Source: Arsukibacterium sp. UBA3155 (GTDB taxonomy: Bacteria; Pseudomonadota; Gammaproteobacteria; Enterobacterales; Alteromonadaceae). From it: DNA of 64,000 nucleotides. This document shows positions 19,784 through 29,136 of this stretch, piece after piece. The DNA lies in the NCBI GenBank assembly GCA_002364615.1, contig DEYP01000019.1, forward strand, positions 62,001 to 126,000, written 5' to 3'. Position 1 is the stretch's first letter. The number at the start of each line of letters is the position of its first letter. The notes beneath the pieces were generated by a model. That model saw only the letters and a program-made list of their open reading frames with translations. It was not told where the DNA came from and made no database searches. A program made the position numbers and the translations under genes.

Positions 19784-21433
19784 ATGCAGGATAAACAGGC
19801 AATGACAGTCGCCATGCGACTTGGGTTAGGTTTTGGGGTGGTGTTGTTGCTGATGGTGGGGCTGACATTGTTCGGCGTGCAGCGGGTAAGTCAGATAAAT
19901 CAGACTCTGACCGAAATTACAGAAGTAAACTCAGTTAAACAGCGTTATGCCATTAATTTCCGGGGCAGTGTGCATGACAGGGCCATCGCCCTGCGCGATG
20001 TGACCCTGGTACCCAATATCACAGACCTGGCGCCTGTTCTGATGAGCATTGAGCAGCTGGAAGCGTTTTATCTTAAGTCCCGACAGCCGATGGACCAGCT
20101 GTTTCAGGCGTCTGCTGATATTAGCGCGGCGGAGCGGCGCTTACTGGATACTATTCATCAGGTAGAGCAGCGCGCTCAGCCGCTGGCAGCCGAGGTTATC
20201 CGGCTGCGCCAGCAAGGCCAGCAAGCTGCGGCCCAGCAGTTGTTATTGCAGCAAATGAGCCCGGCTTTTGTGGACTGGTTAGCCAGCATTAATGCCTTTA
20301 TCGATTTTCAGGAGCAGAAAAATCAGCAAGCTACCACCTATGCCCGCGATGTAGCGGCCACCTTTGCCGTGTCGATGGTATTGCTGACTTTGCTGGCGAT
20401 TGTGATTGGTGCACTTACCGCGTGGTACATTAGCCGGTACTTGCGCAGCTCTCTGGGTGGCGAACCTGCAGAGGCTGCAGAAATTGTCAGCCAAATCGCC
20501 GGCGGTGATTTAACCACCCGGATTAAAACCAGCCAGCCAAACAGCATGTTGGCAGCCATTGCCAGAATGCAACAGCAATTACGACAAACACTGACAGAAG
20601 TGATTAGTGCTGCCAGCACGGTATCGGCTCAGGCAACGGAATTGGATCTTGCTTCAAAAGAAGCGCTGCAAGCCTCTGAGTTGCAGGCTACTTCATCAAC
20701 TGCCTCTGCTGCCAGCATTGAAGAGATGACGGTTAGTCTGAAAGAAGTGGCTAACACCGTGCAGCTGACCGAGCAGAATTCTGAGAAAACGGCAGAACTG
20801 TCAGCACAGGGCGCTAAACTGGTGAAAGATGCCGCTACCGAAATCGGTGTGGTGGCGGAAACGGTGCAACAGTCAGCCACTCAGATTGGCAGCCTGCAGC
20901 AGCGCTCGAAAGATATTGCCGGTATTGCCGGAGTTATTCGCAGCATTGCAGAACAAACCAACTTGCTGGCATTAAATGCCGCGATAGAAGCCGCCAGAGC
21001 CGGAGAGTCAGGTCGCGGTTTTGCGGTGGTAGCAGATGAAGTAAGACAGCTGGCCGAACGAACCAGTAAGGCCACCACTGAAATTGCCGGCATGATCCAG
21101 TTAGTACAGGATGAAACCCAGCAGGCGGTACAAGGAATGGAAACCTCGGCACCACGGGTAGCGCAGGGGTTGGCGTTAGCCAAGCAGGCGGCGACCATGC
21201 TGGAGCAAATTCGCTTACAGGCGGAAGATTCGCTGCATAATGTGCGTGACGTGTCCCGTTCAACCAATGAGCAATCGGCAGCGGTATCTGAGCTTGCCAG
21301 GCATATTGAACAAATTGCGACGATGTCGCGCGAAACGACGATAGCGATGAAGCAAAATCGCGGCGCCGTCGCGGCATTACAGAAAGTAGCGACCGGTTTA
21401 AGCGGCCAGGTTAGCCGCTTTAAAACGGATTAA
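19784..21433 (+). CDS. Methyl-accepting chemotaxis protein
   Basis: The 549-residue protein has a first membrane helix (about 12-31), a roughly 160-residue helical periplasmic sensor that looks like the four-helix-bundle MCP type, and a second helix at about 190-213. A HAMP region and a long cytoplasmic coiled coil follow, with the signalling tip [20 protein letters not shown] and [16 protein letters not shown]. The ligand is not predictable. No C-terminal CheR-docking pentapeptide is seen. GAGGA lies 6 bases before the ATG. It stands alone. Confidence 0.95.
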   Translation: MQDKQAMTVAMRLGLGFGVVLLLMVGLTLFGVQRVSQINQTLTEITEVNSVKQRYAINFRGSVHDRAIALRDVTLVPNITDLAPVLMSIEQLEAFYLKSRQPMDQLFQASADISAAERRLLDTIHQVEQRAQPLAAEVIRLRQQGQQAAAQQLLLQQMSPAFVDWLASINAFIDFQEQKNQQATTYARDVAATFAVSMVLLTLLAIVIGALTAWYISRYLRSSLGGEPAEAAEIVSQIAGGDLTTRIKTSQPNSMLAAIARMQQQLRQTLTEVISAASTVSAQATELDLASKEALQASELQATSSTASAASIEEMTVSLKEVANTVQLTEQNSEKTAELSAQGAKLVKDAATEIGVVAETVQQSATQIGSLQQRSKDIAGIAGVIRSIAEQTNLLALNAAIEAARAGESGRGFAVVADEVRQLAERTSKATTEIAGMIQLVQDETQQAVQGMETSAPRVAQGLALAKQAATMLEQIRLQAEDSLHNVRDVSRSTNEQSAAVSELARHIEQIATMSRETTIAMKQNRGAVAALQKVATGLSGQVSRFKTD

Positions 21434-21452
21434 ACGTAACACGTTCTAGCTG

Positions 21453-21491
21453 TAGCCGGGTTTAACCTTAAAGTTAAACCCGCTGTGGCTA
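21453..21491. terminator. Bidirectional hairpin between convergent genes
   Basis: GGGTTTAAC/GTTAAACCC with a 6-base loop forms a 9-bp stem, with further partial pairing outside it. It sits between the chemoreceptor stop and the DUF3617 stop. It lacks a good T run, so its strength is uncertain. Confidence 0.5.
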
Positions 21492-22061
21492 GCTGCACTC
21501 CGCTTTAAGCCATTTGCCGCTCTGCTGCATGGTCATCTGTTCCGCTTTGCCATTAACCTCGGTAGTAAAGCTGGCGCTGCCGTTATACGCCTTACGGCTG
21601 CTAAATGTCATTTCGCCTTCACCACTGGTGGGTGGATTGGTGTCGCAGCTAAAAGAAAAACGGTAGCTGCTATCTCCGGTTTGGTTAAGTTGCTGTTGAC
21701 AGCCGTCCTGTTGCGGCAACTGACCGCGATCAATCTCCTGCTGGGTCAGGCAAACCTGCATAGAGCGGCTTTTTAAATCAAAAGACATACCCTGGCTTGC
21801 CATCATTTTCTCCATCATTTGGCGCTGCGCTGCTGGCATGCTGGCCAGTTGCTGCTCCAGTTGTTGCATTGCCCGTTCCAGTTCACCACTGGCAGTTTCA
21901 ATGCTAAAGCTGTGCTGCCATAAGCCGGGTTCAACGTCCAGTTTCAGCTTTTCAGCATTGGCGGACAAGCTAAACACAAGCAGCGCGCTGCACAGGGTGC
22001 TGATGGCAGTAACGTACTTTAGTTTGGCGAAATAGTTTGGCTTGGCTATATAATCTTGCAT
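21489..22061 (-). CDS. DUF3617 family exported protein
   Basis: The 190-residue product has a hydrophobic signal ending around LSANA, then the DUF3617 pattern: EPGLWQHSFSIET near the start, a central CLTQQEI segment, paired cysteines, and a C-terminal GEMTFSSRKAYNGSASF sheet. The function is unknown. GGAGG is 6 bases before ATG 22061, which decides this start over the longer frame to 22109. The region around residues 50-80 is rich in Gln and Met and probably helical. Confidence 0.85.
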   Translation of the reverse strand: MQDYIAKPNYFAKLKYVTAISTLCSALLVFSLSANAEKLKLDVEPGLWQHSFSIETASGELERAMQQLEQQLASMPAAQRQMMEKMMASQGMSFDLKSRSMQVCLTQQEIDRGQLPQQDGCQQQLNQTGDSSYRFSFSCDTNPPTSGEGEMTFSSRKAYNGSASFTTEVNGKAEQMTMQQSGKWLKAECS

Positions 22062-22170
22062 AAATATCCTCCGTGACCGTGAAAACAAGGCAGTGTGAAT
22101 CAACAGCAAGCATAGAAGCTAACCCTTAAAACCGCAAAGTACCCGACCACCTCGGCTTGGCCTGAAACAA

Positions 22171-24318
22171 TTATGGCGTGCCTGATGGCAAGGGTAACTG
22201 GTAGATATCACCCTGTGGTGGCTGTCGTTTTACGAAGTAAATTGCCTGTTTACTGACACTATAGTGATGTACCAGCTCCGGGCTGTAGGCCAGCAGTAAT
22301 TCAGGTGTGGCGTCAGTAGTCAGTGCCTGGCGGTAGATACCTGTACCCGGCTGATAGTACACCACGCTTTGCTCCTGCAACTGCCAGTTAAGCCAGTTAA
22401 CTTTATCAAAATCGGCGAAGAGCAGTGTCTCTGCATTGCCGGCGTTGTCTGCACCAATATCGAGTTGCCACAAGCCATCCTGATGAAATTTGCTATAAAA
22501 CAGAGTATCACCCGCCATATAACCGCTATAACCACCCTGCGTGGTGAGTTGCTGGTGTTGTTTACTGTTTTGCATATAACGCCACAGTTGCCAGTCACCC
22601 GTTTTATTGCTGCTGTAGATCAGGCTGTTATTATCTGGCCCTGGGTTGATGACGAAGGCCTGATGTTCGGCGGAAAACAACTGAGTTAACTGGGCATTAT
22701 CCAGCTCCAGTTGATACACCGAACCTTGTTGGCTGAAATACACGCTACGTTGATCAAACGACCAGCTGAGTCGGATAAAGCCGGCCGGTGCCGGTATAGC
22801 TGACAACATCTGCTCCGGACCATTGATGGGTTTACGCCAGATTTGATGGACTCCCTGGCGGGTAGTCAAAAATAGCAGCTCGCTATCCAGCTGATTGACC
22901 CGGGGGAGTATGTCCAGTCTTGAACTGGCAATCAGGGGTATTGCACTATCGACGGTTGCAGAATTACCGGCTACGTTTTTCAGCGGCTGGCGCCAGATAT
23001 CGGCTTGTTGCTGCTGGCTGGCAAAAAACAGCTGTTGCTGATTACTGGTGATCGAGTTAATAAGCTGCTGCGAGTAAAAATAGTGCTGTAAGCTAAAATC
23101 CACGGCCAGCTGGTACACCTGGTTACTGCTGGCCAGCAGCAACGCCTGGTTAGCCGGCCAGGTTAAATCGACCACCCCAATGTTAAGGTCTGTTGTTTGC
23201 TGCAATTGCGGCGGCTGACCCGTGACCAGTTTATATAACTTAAGCTGGCTGCTATCGGGAGTAAGATAACTGGCAATGGCCAGTTGTGTGCCATCTGCGT
23301 TTAGTGTCAGGGCGATGGCACCATTAAAGCTGGCGGGATCAGCCAGGGTTAGCTGTTCCTGTTTTGTTGTGGCAATCTGGTACCGATACACCAGGTAAGG
23401 CCGGGTTTTATTTTGGCGGATCCGGTAATAAAGGTACTCGCTGTCCGGGCTCCAACTGGCCTGAAATACACTGTCTACAGGGCAATCAAATAACGCCCGC
23501 TCAGATGTCACCGGATGCAAGGACAGTAACATTATCTGGCATTGATTACCGTCCAGCCTGCGGTAAACCACCTGGTAACCATCGGGACTGATACTGCCGT
23601 TAATAGCATGCTCTGGCTGCGTGATAAGTGCCTTGTGCTGTTGACCATGCAAAAGCCACAGCTGAATTTTACCGTCAGCATCACGGCGATGATATAGCAG
23701 CTTGCCATCGTTGCTGCTGCTGATATTAAACTCTGCGCCGTCGAAGCTGGTGACCGGTATTGGGATCAAAACGTTGTTTTGCTCCTTACCGGCACCAGGG
23801 TAATATTGTAACCAGGCCCAGCGTGCCGTCAAAACCAGCATCAAAAGTAAAATAAAGGGCCATATCATCATGCGATTTTTAGCGGCGACGGGTTTAACAT
23901 GGTGCTTTTTATTTGCGGCTATTTGCTGCAAATCGTGTTCTGAAGCGGACTTTGCAAAAGGCTGAGTGCTACGTTGACTGTCCGGCGCTGCAGCCGCAGC
24001 TATTTCGCTTGCGCTTGCCTGCAGGCAATAACCCAGTTTAGGAATAGTGGCGATGTAATCAGTAGCAGGATCCAGGCTGGCGCAGGCTTTTCGCAATAAA
24101 CTTACCGCTCGGTTTATGGCGCCTTCACTGACCACACGACCTTGCCATATCTCGTCTATCAGTTTTTCACGACTGACCGGCTCGCCGGCGTGTTGCGCCA
24201 GAAACAGCAAAAGCGCTGCCTGCCGGGGTTCTAATGCACAGCGTTGCCCGTTCAGTTGCAGAGTTCGGCGTTGCGGGTCGAATACAAGTTTACCCAGCTG
24301 CCAGTGCCTTTTGTTCAT
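22171..24318 (-). CDS. CadC-like membrane-bound winged-helix regulator with TolB-type propeller
   Basis: The 715-residue protein starts with an OmpR/ToxR-type winged helix (about residues 5-100, with LFLAQHAGEPVSREKLIDEIW and YIATIPKLGYCL). A linker and one membrane helix at about 151-169 follow. The remaining ~540 residues have repeated SWSxDxxxVYF-like units (SISPDGYQVVYRR, SWSPDSEYLYYR, SWSFDQRSVYFSQ), as in TolB/PD40 beta-propellers. The DNA-binding part is cytoplasmic and the propeller periplasmic. The signal and targets are unknown; the divergent esterase-like gene at 24456 is a candidate target. Confidence 0.88.
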   Translation of the reverse strand: MNKRHWQLGKLVFDPQRRTLQLNGQRCALEPRQAALLLFLAQHAGEPVSREKLIDEIWQGRVVSEGAINRAVSLLRKACASLDPATDYIATIPKLGYCLQASASEIAAAAAPDSQRSTQPFAKSASEHDLQQIAANKKHHVKPVAAKNRMMIWPFILLLMLVLTARWAWLQYYPGAGKEQNNVLIPIPVTSFDGAEFNISSSNDGKLLYHRRDADGKIQLWLLHGQQHKALITQPEHAINGSISPDGYQVVYRRLDGNQCQIMLLSLHPVTSERALFDCPVDSVFQASWSPDSEYLYYRIRQNKTRPYLVYRYQIATTKQEQLTLADPASFNGAIALTLNADGTQLAIASYLTPDSSQLKLYKLVTGQPPQLQQTTDLNIGVVDLTWPANQALLLASSNQVYQLAVDFSLQHYFYSQQLINSITSNQQQLFFASQQQQADIWRQPLKNVAGNSATVDSAIPLIASSRLDILPRVNQLDSELLFLTTRQGVHQIWRKPINGPEQMLSAIPAPAGFIRLSWSFDQRSVYFSQQGSVYQLELDNAQLTQLFSAEHQAFVINPGPDNNSLIYSSNKTGDWQLWRYMQNSKQHQQLTTQGGYSGYMAGDTLFYSKFHQDGLWQLDIGADNAGNAETLLFADFDKVNWLNWQLQEQSVVYYQPGTGIYRQALTTDATPELLLAYSPELVHHYSVSKQAIYFVKRQPPQGDIYQLPLPSGTP

Positions 24319-24455
24319 AAGCTATTACAACCCATTGTTTATATACATAAAAAGCCTGTAAGCTTTTCATCATAAATTAATCATCTGGCCATTATCGCTA
24401 TATTTACGGCGTGGCATTAGCTTAACTGGCGACGTTATGTTAACAGGAAAGCAAT

Positions 24456-26234
24456 ATGAAATTACAACTAAGATTTTTGCTGTTGTGGGCAGCACTGCTA
24501 ATGGCGGGTTGCGGTAGCGGTGATGCTGAGCAAGGCGAAAGTAGCCTGATTAAGTTGGGCGATCGCAGTTATTTTCTGAACCTCCCCGCCGGTTATCAAC
24601 CACAGCAACAATATAAACTGTTGCTGGCATTCCATGGTTCTGGCGGCACCAGTGCCGATATGCAAAACACGGCTAACTTCAGTGGCTATAGTGATGAGTA
24701 TATCGTGGCTTATCCGCAGTCTGGCACAGTAGAGTGGAATGAGGGCTGTAATTGTAATATTGCCAACCGGCTGGGTATCGATGATCTCGGTTTTGTTGAT
24801 GAAGTTGTCGCCGATATCAGCGCAAAATACCGTATTCAGCCGGGTGAGGTTTTTGCTGTTGGCTTCTCACAGGGCGGACTGTTTACCCAGAATTTAGCCT
24901 GTAATCGCAGCAGCAGTTTTAAAGCTTTTGCGGTGGTCGCTGCGCCAATGTCAGGTCAGTTGTGGCAAAGCTGTGAGCCTGCAGAACCGGTGTCGATCAT
25001 GCTAGTAATGGGCAAAAACGATAATGTGCTGCCATACAATGGTTACACCCATTCCAACTTCGGACTGGTGTCAGCTACTCAGGCGATAACCCGTTTTGCA
25101 ACATTAAACAGAAGTTTACCGGTGGCGCTAAAACAGACTATGACAAATGATCAGGTCGAAATACTAAGTTTTAGCAATGGCCGCCAAAAAGCCGAGTTAT
25201 TTAGCATTAAACAGGGCCAGCATCAGTGGCGGTTTAATTCGTTTGATACCTCGGCTGAAATTCTGACATTTTTCCGAGAACTGGATACGCCGCGCCTGCC
25301 TGAAGCCTCTAAGCTGGTGCAAGTTGACGATAAGAAAATGCATGTAAGGCTGATGGGCGAACAACATCCTGGCCCGGCAGTGGTGCTGTTAGCCGGACCC
25401 AACGAAAACTATCACAGTGACAGCGCCTGGTTCAGCTTGTTGCAACCGGTGTTGGCGGAAAAATACCGGGTGTACAGTATCGACAGGCTGGGTAATGGCT
25501 TCAGTGATGTTGCAGAGAACGTGTCGTACCGGCGATTTGCCGATGATTTAGCTGCAGTATTGAAAGCACTAGATGAGCAGCAAGTTGTCGTTATGGCGAT
25601 GGCCAGCGCCAGTATCAGCGCGCGTTTTTTTTATGAGAAGCATCATCAGGCTATTGATATCAAAGCGATGCTGCTGCTCGACCCGGACGTACCTACCGCT
25701 AATGCCTTGAGCGTTTACCAGGGTTATCCGGCCGACTGGTATTTGGCCAATCTTGAAGCATTAATTCCGCATCTGGCCAGCGGTGCCTGGACAGAGCGTA
25801 CTATTGATAAACTTCAGGTCGAACGCAGTCATGCCGAACAACTGGTTGGCAACAACCCGCTGATGGACTGGCAATATTTTGATCTGATAAGCCAGCAGCG
25901 TTTACTAATTAGCCATCAGCAAAGCAGGGCGCGGGAAATTGCGGCCTACAGTGCCGATTTAACAGCTTATGCTGCCTTACCTATGCTGAAGGCGATACCA
26001 GTATCAGTAATTGATACCGATTTTGAGCAGGCGCAAATTGATGCTAATCCTGACAATGTCGAGTTGTTAAGGTTGTGGCAGCAAGAAAGTAACAGCTGGA
26101 ATCAGCAACAGGCGGAGCAAGCTAATGGCCAGTATATTGCGCTTAGCGATAGTGATCACCTGGTGGCGCTTGAGCAGCCGGAGCAAATTAAAGCTGCACT
26201 GGAATGGCTGTTTGCTCAGCTGCAATTGCCCTGA
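24456..26234 (+). CDS. Lipoprotein with two alpha/beta-hydrolase domains (PHB-depolymerase/feruloyl-esterase-like N-terminal half)
   Basis: The 592-residue product has a lipobox MAGC (Cys 19). Residues about 30-275 look like the LpqC/PHB-depolymerase esterase group, with LLLAFHGSGGT as oxyanion region, nucleophile elbow GFSQGG (Ser 138), Asp 189 and His 256. Residues about 284-592 form a second alpha/beta-hydrolase fold with IDRLGNGFSD and a late His in SDSDHLVALEQP. The expected nucleophile elbow of this half reads MAMASASIS, with no GxSxG, so its activity is doubtful. It is divergent from the CadC-like regulator. Substrate unknown. Confidence 0.8.
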   Translation: MKLQLRFLLLWAALLMAGCGSGDAEQGESSLIKLGDRSYFLNLPAGYQPQQQYKLLLAFHGSGGTSADMQNTANFSGYSDEYIVAYPQSGTVEWNEGCNCNIANRLGIDDLGFVDEVVADISAKYRIQPGEVFAVGFSQGGLFTQNLACNRSSSFKAFAVVAAPMSGQLWQSCEPAEPVSIMLVMGKNDNVLPYNGYTHSNFGLVSATQAITRFATLNRSLPVALKQTMTNDQVEILSFSNGRQKAELFSIKQGQHQWRFNSFDTSAEILTFFRELDTPRLPEASKLVQVDDKKMHVRLMGEQHPGPAVVLLAGPNENYHSDSAWFSLLQPVLAEKYRVYSIDRLGNGFSDVAENVSYRRFADDLAAVLKALDEQQVVVMAMASASISARFFYEKHHQAIDIKAMLLLDPDVPTANALSVYQGYPADWYLANLEALIPHLASGAWTERTIDKLQVERSHAEQLVGNNPLMDWQYFDLISQQRLLISHQQSRAREIAAYSADLTAYAALPMLKAIPVSVIDTDFEQAQIDANPDNVELLRLWQQESNSWNQQQAEQANGQYIALSDSDHLVALEQPEQIKAALEWLFAQLQLP

Positions 26235-26235
26235 G

Positions 26236-26258
26236 CTACCGGCACAACAGCCGGCTAG
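26236..26258. terminator. Hairpin between convergent genes
   Basis: CTACCGGC and GCCGGCTAG pair around an ACAACA loop, with one bulge. It spans the short gap between two convergent stop codons. No T run follows, so termination is only likely. Confidence 0.4.
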
Positions 26259-27712
26259 TTAGCGCATTGCACCAGGGTTTGATATTCATCAAAGGCAAAA
26301 TGGTCTGTCATGCCACTGATGTAATCCTGCAATAACCGGCAGCGATAATACAATTCCAGTGCATTGTCCTCCGGGCTTATATTCGCTGTGGCCAGTTGAT
26401 AAGCGGCGACATGTTTATTCGGCAAGCGATGAGCCAGCCGTTGTTGCTGTACAAAGTGATAGCCGCGGTTTTGCAGCACCGCGGTAAAGTCCTGACGCGT
26501 TAATAACAGCAGCGGCTGATAACTATCCAGCAGCCCGGCAATAATTCGAAAGCCCTGCAGCTCGAGGGTTTCTACCTCGGGCTGGTTAAATACAAACTGC
26601 CTCGCCACCTGTTTGAAGGTACTGGTAATGGCATGGTACTGGCTGTTATCTTCCAGTAGGGCACGGTTCAAATTACCTTCATATACTGCGCCGATATTGC
26701 TGACAAACTGACGTGCAGCATGGCGAACCAGTGGGTGGATCATCATCACCCGCAGTCTGATAAAAAATGCAGAGGTGCAGTTGACAGGTTCAGCATCGGC
26801 ACTATCTAACGCCGCTTTGATCAGTGCGGAAAAACTGGCGCTGCCGCCGCGCTGAGTCGTGATTAAGCGCGCTTGCGGTTCCAGTGCTGCAAACGCGGTA
26901 TTCAGTTGATGCGCCAGTTCTTTCAGGCTGAATAAGCCTTTCTCTACCGCATCTTCAATATCGGCCAGACAGTAAGAGATATCATCGGCGGCTTCCATAA
27001 TGTAGGTCAGTGGGTGGCGGCACCCAGGGGTAGTTTCCAGCTCACGCCACAGTTGCTCAACAAACGGCTGCTCGCTGAAAAAATAGCCCGGTTTTTTCTG
27101 TAAATAGCTCAGCGGTTGCTGTTTATCTGGTTTGGGGTTGGTGGCGCAACGGGTATATTTCAGAATACAGGCGGTTTGCGCATAGGTCAGGTTCATTCGC
27201 TGCAGGCTTTGCACCAGCCGGATGGCCTGGGCATTGCCTTCAAACTGGGCCAGCTCGGTGCATAGGGTCTGCCATAAAGTGTTATCTGCCAGCTGATGGC
27301 CGCGGGTTAACTCAGGCAATGCCTGGCTGAACCAGCTGTTTATTGCGCTTTCGCCGCTGTGACCAAAGGGTGGGTTGCCTACATCGTGCAGCAGGCAGGC
27401 CATTTCAACCAGTGATTCTATTGGCCGCTCCAGTGCGGTCAGGCCATATTCAGCCTGCTGTTGCTCAGATAGCAGGCGAAATACCGTTTGCACAATAAAA
27501 CGACCGGTTTGCTGCACTTCCAGCGAATGGGTTAACCGGCTGCGTACGGCCGCATTGCGCTCCAGCGGGAACACCTGGGTTTTTTGCTGCAACCGGCGCA
27601 CCGCGGCCGAATTAATAATCCGGCCGCGGTCACTTTCTAATGCGCTTTGTAAATCACTACTACTGCTTTGCAGTGCCCGGTCGGCTTTGATTTTATTGTG
27701 AAAATCCATCAT
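26255..27712 (-). CDS. dgt: Deoxyguanosinetriphosphate triphosphohydrolase
   Basis: This 485-residue HD-domain enzyme splits dGTP to deoxyguanosine and triphosphate. The N-terminal DRGRIINSAAVRRLQQKTQVFPL and RSRLTHSLEVQ carry the first metal His, and ACLLHDVGNPPFGHSGE carries the HD pair. The later ADDISYCLADIEDAVEKGL is typical of dGTPases. Length fits the long (E. coli-like) type. Two adjacent ATG codons (27712 and 27709) are possible starts. It converges on the double hydrolase gene. Confidence 0.95.
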   Translation of the reverse strand: MMDFHNKIKADRALQSSSSDLQSALESDRGRIINSAAVRRLQQKTQVFPLERNAAVRSRLTHSLEVQQTGRFIVQTVFRLLSEQQQAEYGLTALERPIESLVEMACLLHDVGNPPFGHSGESAINSWFSQALPELTRGHQLADNTLWQTLCTELAQFEGNAQAIRLVQSLQRMNLTYAQTACILKYTRCATNPKPDKQQPLSYLQKKPGYFFSEQPFVEQLWRELETTPGCRHPLTYIMEAADDISYCLADIEDAVEKGLFSLKELAHQLNTAFAALEPQARLITTQRGGSASFSALIKAALDSADAEPVNCTSAFFIRLRVMMIHPLVRHAARQFVSNIGAVYEGNLNRALLEDNSQYHAITSTFKQVARQFVFNQPEVETLELQGFRIIAGLLDSYQPLLLLTRQDFTAVLQNRGYHFVQQQRLAHRLPNKHVAAYQLATANISPEDNALELYYRCRLLQDYISGMTDHFAFDEYQTLVQCAN

Positions 27713-27835
27713 GGTTTCCAGCGGTGCTTAAGTGGGCTCAGTGTGACCCAAACCTAAGCCCGCTGTAAAGCAGTGGCTTACAACCAGATTGTCGGTTAGA
27801 TTTATATGACGCTAAGACATGGGTAGATAGAAAAA

Positions 27836-28528
27836 ATGGGCCGACTCCGAAAAATGTTATTTTCATCTTCCGTTGCAGGCACAGTCAAAGAGCTGGCGAT
27901 ACTGGCCTTTGGTATTTATCTGGCACTGTGGATGGAAAACGAAGTGCAGACCTGGAAAGATCATCGTAAAGAGAGTGAGTATATAAGCCTGATTGCGGCC
28001 GATTTACGTACGGACCAAAAAGAGCTGGCTATTATTCTGAGCCGTATTGAACAAAAACTACAGACCTTAGAAACGCATTTGCTGGCATTTAGTGATCCCC
28101 GCTATACCACCGACCCGGAGTTTGCAGCAGCAACAGCGCTAAGTGGCTCTGACGCGGTAAACAATTATCATTTTTTCTCACCTCAGGATTTTACCTTGTT
28201 ATCGTTACGGGAGTCCGGCGATTTTAAGCTTATTCGCAATCAGGAGATAAAATCCCAGTTGCTGGCGGTGCATAAAAGCTATGACATATTAAACAGGCTG
28301 CAGCAAAATTACCTGCAGGGATTGGATGAAGAGTTTATTCCTTTATGGATAAGAAGCGTTGATGTGATGAACAGCACCTTGCAAGACCCGCAAATGCCAC
28401 ATCTGGTTTTGTTTAAAAATATGATGGTGTTTGCCATGAGCGAAACCACTCAGCGTAAACAATTTATTGAACGTACCTTAACGCGAATTGAAAAGTTGCA
28501 AGCTGAACTTAGCCGCGAGTTGCAATAA
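27836..28528 (+). CDS. Membrane-anchored helical protein of unknown function (DUF6090-like)
   Basis: The 230-residue protein has one N-terminal membrane helix (about 17-35, AILAFGIYLALWMENEVQ) and a long helical remainder. The segment after the helix, with EYISLIAADLRTDQKEL, is like the DUF6090 family I know mainly from Bacteroidota, but I am not certain of the assignment. The function is unknown. It is divergent from dgt and converges on the response-regulator gene. Confidence 0.7.
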   Translation: MGRLRKMLFSSSVAGTVKELAILAFGIYLALWMENEVQTWKDHRKESEYISLIAADLRTDQKELAIILSRIEQKLQTLETHLLAFSDPRYTTDPEFAAATALSGSDAVNNYHFFSPQDFTLLSLRESGDFKLIRNQEIKSQLLAVHKSYDILNRLQQNYLQGLDEEFIPLWIRSVDVMNSTLQDPQMPHLVLFKNMMVFAMSETTQRKQFIERTLTRIEKLQAELSRELQ

Positions 28529-28539
28529 CGCAAGCACAC

Positions 28540-29136
28540 TTACAACCAGCCTTTCTGGCGGGCAATCCGGGCGGCGTCAATCCGGTTTGCTGCGTGCAAT
28601 TTGCTGATGGCTTCAGATAAGTAATTACGGGCGGTGCCCTCAGCAATGTAGAGTGCCGCGGCAATCTCACTGGTACTTTTGCCATCGGCGGCGAGGCGCA
28701 GCGCCTGACGTTCTTTGTCGCTCAGCGGGTCCTGTTCGCCCAGTGAATTCAATAACAGCTCGCTGTCGACCACCCGCTTACCTGCCATTACCTGGTGGAT
28801 CGCCTGCACCAGTTCCTCTACCGGGGCGTCTTTTAATAAAAAGCCGCCCACTCCCGCGTCCATGGCCCGTTTCACATAGCCGGCGCGGCCAAAGGTGGTA
28901 ATGATAACCACTTTTGTTGTCAGCTGTTGCTGCTGAACATATTGCGCCAGCTCGATACCCGTTTGGCCAGGCATTTCAATGTCACTGAGCAGTAAATCAA
29001 ACGGTTTTTGCTTCAGCAGCGCCAATGCCGCGCTGCCGTCAGCGGCTTCTGTGACCGCAAAACTTGCTTCTAAGCGCAGTAAGCTGGCCAGGGCCGTGCG
29101 CACCATAGCCTGATCTTCAGCTAACAATATATTCAT
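28540..29136 (-). CDS. NarL/FixJ-type response regulator (DesR-like)
   Basis: The 198-residue protein has an N-terminal receiver domain with phospho-acceptor Asp 52 (LLSDIEMPG), Thr in VIITTFG and Lys in FLLKDAP. The C-terminal LuxR-type helix-turn-helix reads LSDKERQALRLAADGKSTSEIA. Its ATG overlaps the kinase stop by one base (TAATG), so the pair is translated together. It probably binds the inverted repeat at 30269-30302 and controls the operon at 30413. Confidence 0.93.
   Translation of the reverse strand: MNILLAEDQAMVRTALASLLRLEASFAVTEAADGSAALALLKQKPFDLLLSDIEMPGQTGIELAQYVQQQQLTTKVVIITTFGRAGYVKRAMDAGVGGFLLKDAPVEELVQAIHQVMAGKRVVDSELLLNSLGEQDPLSDKERQALRLAADGKSTSEIAAALYIAEGTARNYLSEAISKLHAANRIDAARIARQKGWL

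Noticed and set aside
20281-21377. Several long open frames antisense to the chemoreceptor
   Set aside because: They follow codon-shadow patterns of the strongly supported plus-strand gene and show no starts, ribosome sites or recognisable domains.
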